Below, piece after piece: positions 7,346 through 9,807 of a stretch of 9,807 nt of DNA. The notes under the pieces were generated by a model. The model did no database searches and was not told where the DNA came from. It saw only the letters and a program-made list of their open reading frames with translations. The stretch's first letter is position 1. Each line of letters opens with the position of its first letter. Position numbers and translations under genes: made by a program. The DNA comes from an uncultured Mycoplasma sp. (lineage in GTDB: Bacteria; Bacillota_I; Bacilli_A; Mycoplasmatales; Metamycoplasmataceae), in NCBI GenBank assembly GCA_946998935.1, contig CAMQBE010000013.1, forward strand, positions 1 to 9,807, given 5' to 3'.

Positions 7346-8193
7346 TGGCTAAAGCATTATCATTTAGACCATATAATGGTAAAGAATATGACTTAGATGA
7401 AGAAGCTCAAGTTGTTAAATTGAGACCTGAGTTTCATAATAAGTTATTAAATGGAAACTATATTAGTGGTTTTAGAAAAATAGGTGGTTCAGCAATAGGA
7501 TACGTACTTGAAACAGATGACATGAAAGATCAATTTCAAGCTTTTTGTCATATAGCGCAACTAAAAATGCCTGTACTAGTAACAAAATATGTTGATGCAG
7601 GTAAAGCAATGGAACCTAAGATTTTTGAATTATTACAAAAGAAATTCCCAAAACTTGGCATTCAACACATTGAATCTAGCAAATGCCAAAATTATGACTA
7701 TTTTAATAATATTGAAATCGTTGGTGGTGTTCCTGATGGTATCGTGCCTAAAATGAAATTAGTTTTAGAAATGAAAGCAGTTAATGAAAAGAAGCAAGCT
7801 ATTTGAGCACAAAATGATTACACCAATGTACCTAAAGACTATCAAAAGCAAGCTCAACTATATGCTTATCTTTTAGGCTATGAAGATTATTGAATTTATG
7901 CAACCTTTTTGAAAGATGAAGATTATTCTGACCCAGAATCAGTCGATATTACCAAGCGTAATATTCAAGTTTATAAGTTCAAAGTTAATAAAGAACAAGC
8001 TAAAGATGATATTGAAAAAGTGAAGGTATTTTGGAGAAAATATACGCAATTAGGTATTTCACCTAAATATCGTGTTGGCTATGATGATGACTTGGTTGAT
8101 TATTTACGTTGTCGTAATGTTGAAGAATGGCACAAATTATTTGATAAATGAAAGAAAGTAGGTAAAGTAGATGCAAACATCCAATTCAACTAA
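7345..8193 (+). CDS. PD-(D/E)XK nuclease, YqaJ-like (MAGa7180-type putative nuclease)
   Basis: A 282-residue protein containing UGA-Trp codons. Nuclease core residues are visible in order: DAGKAMEP with Glu90, GGVPDG with Asp131, then LEMKA giving E142-x-K144, and a following QKQAQLYAYLLG helix (168-178) as in YqaJ/lambda-exonuclease-type folds. The pattern resembles the mollicute putative nuclease family I know as MAGa7180. Such enzymes cut or resect DNA with a divalent metal; the substrate here is unknown. It starts directly after an A15 run with no Shine-Dalgarno, behind its own -10 box. Its 3' end overlaps the next gene by 23 bp, so the two are almost certainly cotranscribed and translationally coupled. 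It could act in DNA repair, recombination, nucleotide scavenging or defence; nothing in sequence decides between these. Confidence 0.85.
8160..8163 (+). promoter_or_regulatory. Weak Shine-Dalgarno (AGGT) inside the upstream gene
   Basis: AGGT seven bases before ATG at 8171 is the only anti-16S match. With the 23-bp gene overlap it suggests translation coupled to the upstream nuclease gene. Confidence 0.4.
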
Positions 8194-9807
8194 AAAACCG
8201 ATTAATATAAGTCTAAAAAAATACACTAACTTATATACCATGCAACCATACTTTATTTGAAAAGATTTGGATGCTTTAAAAAATGATCCTTCTTTAATTC
8301 CAGAAAAAGATATTTATGGTTTTAAACTTTATGATAAAAATAGCATTAAAAAAATTTCTTATGATGTTGATGATTTAGACTCAGATGAAGATGACGACGA
8401 AGAAAGTGAAGAATGACTTTTTAAAAAATTCGCTACAATAAGCGAAAAGTTTTTATATGCTGATGAAGATGGTGCTCATGTCACTAGTGATATAGATCAA
8501 AATACCTACATGTTTTCAAAAGCTAGGGATCAACTTATTGACTATATAAAGAACACAATAGCTTTAGAAGAATATAAGTATTTACTTAAAGAAATTGGTG
8601 TAACTAAGTTCATTCAATCAGCTAATGATGCAGAAGCCCAAAGTCAAGAACAACTAAAAGATTCAAGCATTAAATTTTTGATTAATCCTTCTATTTCATA
8701 CACCTATCCAGAAAATGATAAAGGTGATATTTTTAAAGTTAAGGCTAAAGTTTGAGCTTATGATAAAACAACTAAAACCATGTATTTAGCTAAATTAAAT
8801 TCAAAGACAAAAGCTGAAGATTATTTAGTTGTAAGTTTTAATCATGGCGTTTTTCAAAAAGCTGGCGTAGAAGTTAAAAAAATAATTTTTATTATTCTTG
8901 ATCCAAGTGCTAAGCGAAAAAAAATATTTTGAATTTTACTCAAGCTGTAGCTTCTTGAACCAATAAAGGTGGTTTTGATTTTGATAGAACAAATAAAGAC
9001 AAATTAGAAGTGCAATATTACGCCAATAGAGGATTTTATTTTTATGATAAAGATAAGGATTATCTAGCTACTGTTAAAAGAGGCGAATTACCAGTTGGCC
9101 CTAGAATAATATCAAAAAAAGATAGTAATGGTTTTACTTTTAGCAATATTAAAAATGATTTTATTTCAGAGAATGACAAAAATTATCATTCTTCGTTAAT
9201 TCCTTTTGATTTAGCTATAAAAAAAATCACGGATGCTTATTACTATGAAATTCCTACTTATTCAGATAATGGTAAAGGCCTTAATATTTACGATGATACT
9301 TATGGTTATTTTGGTAGAAATCCTTTAGCATTACCTCTAGTTAATTTGTATATAGGCTTAGAAAATGAATTTAGTTGTGGTCAACAATTAGCGGTTAAAA
9401 AAGTTGATGAAGATTATATTAAAATACGCCGTGATTTTATTCATAAACGCAAAATAACTCATAACTATTTTAGTGATTTTGCTTTAGAAATCTTGAGCCA
9501 ATTGCACCGTAAAGATCAAAGAGTAATTTGATATGACTATGAAGGTTTAACTAGTGTTTTACCAGTTTTAGATAATGTACAGCCATATCGTCAAATAGTT
9601 CATCAAGTTTCAATAATTGAAACTAGAAACGGGAAAATTATTGATTCTTCAGTTAATAATATTGTTAAAGACCCAGCCACAATTACATTGTTAGATATTG
9701 TTGACAATATTATCTCTGTATATTCAAATAGTGCTGATGTTTATGTTGTATTTAATAAAGGCTATGAAAATTCAAGAAATAAAGAAACTGTAGAATTATT
9801 AAAGATA
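8171..9807 (+). CDS. DUF2779/UU173-like protein (Cas4-like plus DEDD exonuclease-like), split by a -1 frameshift, C-terminus outside window
   Basis: From ATG 8171 the first frame ends at TAG 8948-8950 (259 aa). A -1 shift at the A8 run 8917-8924 joins it to a frame open to the window edge (546 residues visible). The N-terminus ISLKKYTNLYTMQPYFIW fits the start of Cas4-like/DUF2779 proteins, with the usual Cys replaced by Gln. An acidic patch, SDEDDDEESEE (71-81), follows. The segment VWAYDKTTKTMYLAKLNSKT, then FNHGVFQKAGVEVKKIIFIILD, aligns with the Cas4-like core. However, the expected E-V-K is K208-L-N210 by my alignment, so catalysis looks lost. After the shift, WYDYEGLTSVLPVLDNVQPYRQ (from 454) gives the DxE motif of DEDD exonucleases in DUF2779 form. 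NKGYENSR near the edge fits the next motif. It overlaps the upstream nuclease gene by 23 bp. It may be a pseudogene, phase-variable, or joined by programmed frameshifting; a sequencing indel is also possible. Confidence 0.78.
8917..8924 (+). other. A8 run / A AAA AAA slippery heptamer at the frameshift
   Basis: In the upstream frame the bases read cgA AAA AAA ATA, so 8917-8923 is exactly the X XXY YYZ form used by -1 slippery sites. Slipping back one base, or adding one A (A9), gives the same joined protein, ...KRKKNILNFTQAV. No strong stimulatory hairpin follows. Only a weak 5-bp stem TCAAG/CTTGA lies at about 8940-8958, and no clear internal Shine-Dalgarno precedes it. Confidence 0.7.

Noticed and set aside
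7345..8193. A15 run as an on/off frame switch for the nuclease gene
   Set aside because: The run ends at the ATG itself and is preceded by an in-frame TAA, so its length cannot change the frame; only expression level could change.
1..9807. CRISPR arrays, tRNA or rRNA genes, insertion sequences
   Set aside because: No regularly spaced repeats, tRNA-like cloverleaf or transposase-like frame was seen in any gap; all gaps are under about 190 bp.

Overview
This 9.8 kb window is AT-rich chromosome from a mollicute (a Mycoplasma in the broad sense). The strongest evidence is the genetic code. Seven reading frames are open over full gene length only if UGA is read as tryptophan, and the conserved tryptophans of LepA, the choline kinase-like protein and the helicase are TGA. 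Lipobox-type lipoprotein signals, short intergenic gaps and simple AAAGGAG / TATAAT signals agree. The two nuclease-like families at the right end are ones I associate with the hominis/bovis-agalactiae/Ureaplasma side of the mollicutes. That placement is an inference.

Left half, minus strand. Positions 1-2281 hold the N-terminal 760 residues of an Upf1/DNA2-like superfamily 1 helicase that runs off the window. Next comes a short lipoprotein gene whose frame continues to 2461 through two ochre stops (a decayed lipoprotein). Then follow a four-helix membrane protein with a GTG start and a choline/ethanolamine kinase-like phosphotransferase. Rho-independent terminators sit after the lipoprotein remnant, the membrane protein and the kinase, so these are largely separate transcription units. 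A compact divergent promoter region at about 4604-4681 separates the kinase from lepA.

Right half, plus strand. lepA (elongation factor 4, complete, 602 aa) is followed 63 bp later by a LemA-family membrane protein that ends in a strong terminator. A new unit then starts from its own promoter, with an A15 run directly against the start codon and no Shine-Dalgarno. It holds a PD-(D/E)XK (YqaJ/MAGa7180-like) nuclease overlapping by 23 bp a DUF2779/UU173-like protein. The second protein joins a Cas4-like N-terminal domain, apparently without its catalytic residues, to a DEDD-type exonuclease-like domain that continues past the window. Its frame is broken by -1 at an A8 run that is a perfect A AAA AAA slippery heptamer.

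The most interesting part is this right-hand nuclease pair: two A-tracts at positions that could control expression, an intact nuclease beside a probably dead one, and a helicase 5 kb away. The rest is mostly ordinary mollicute housekeeping and surface genes.
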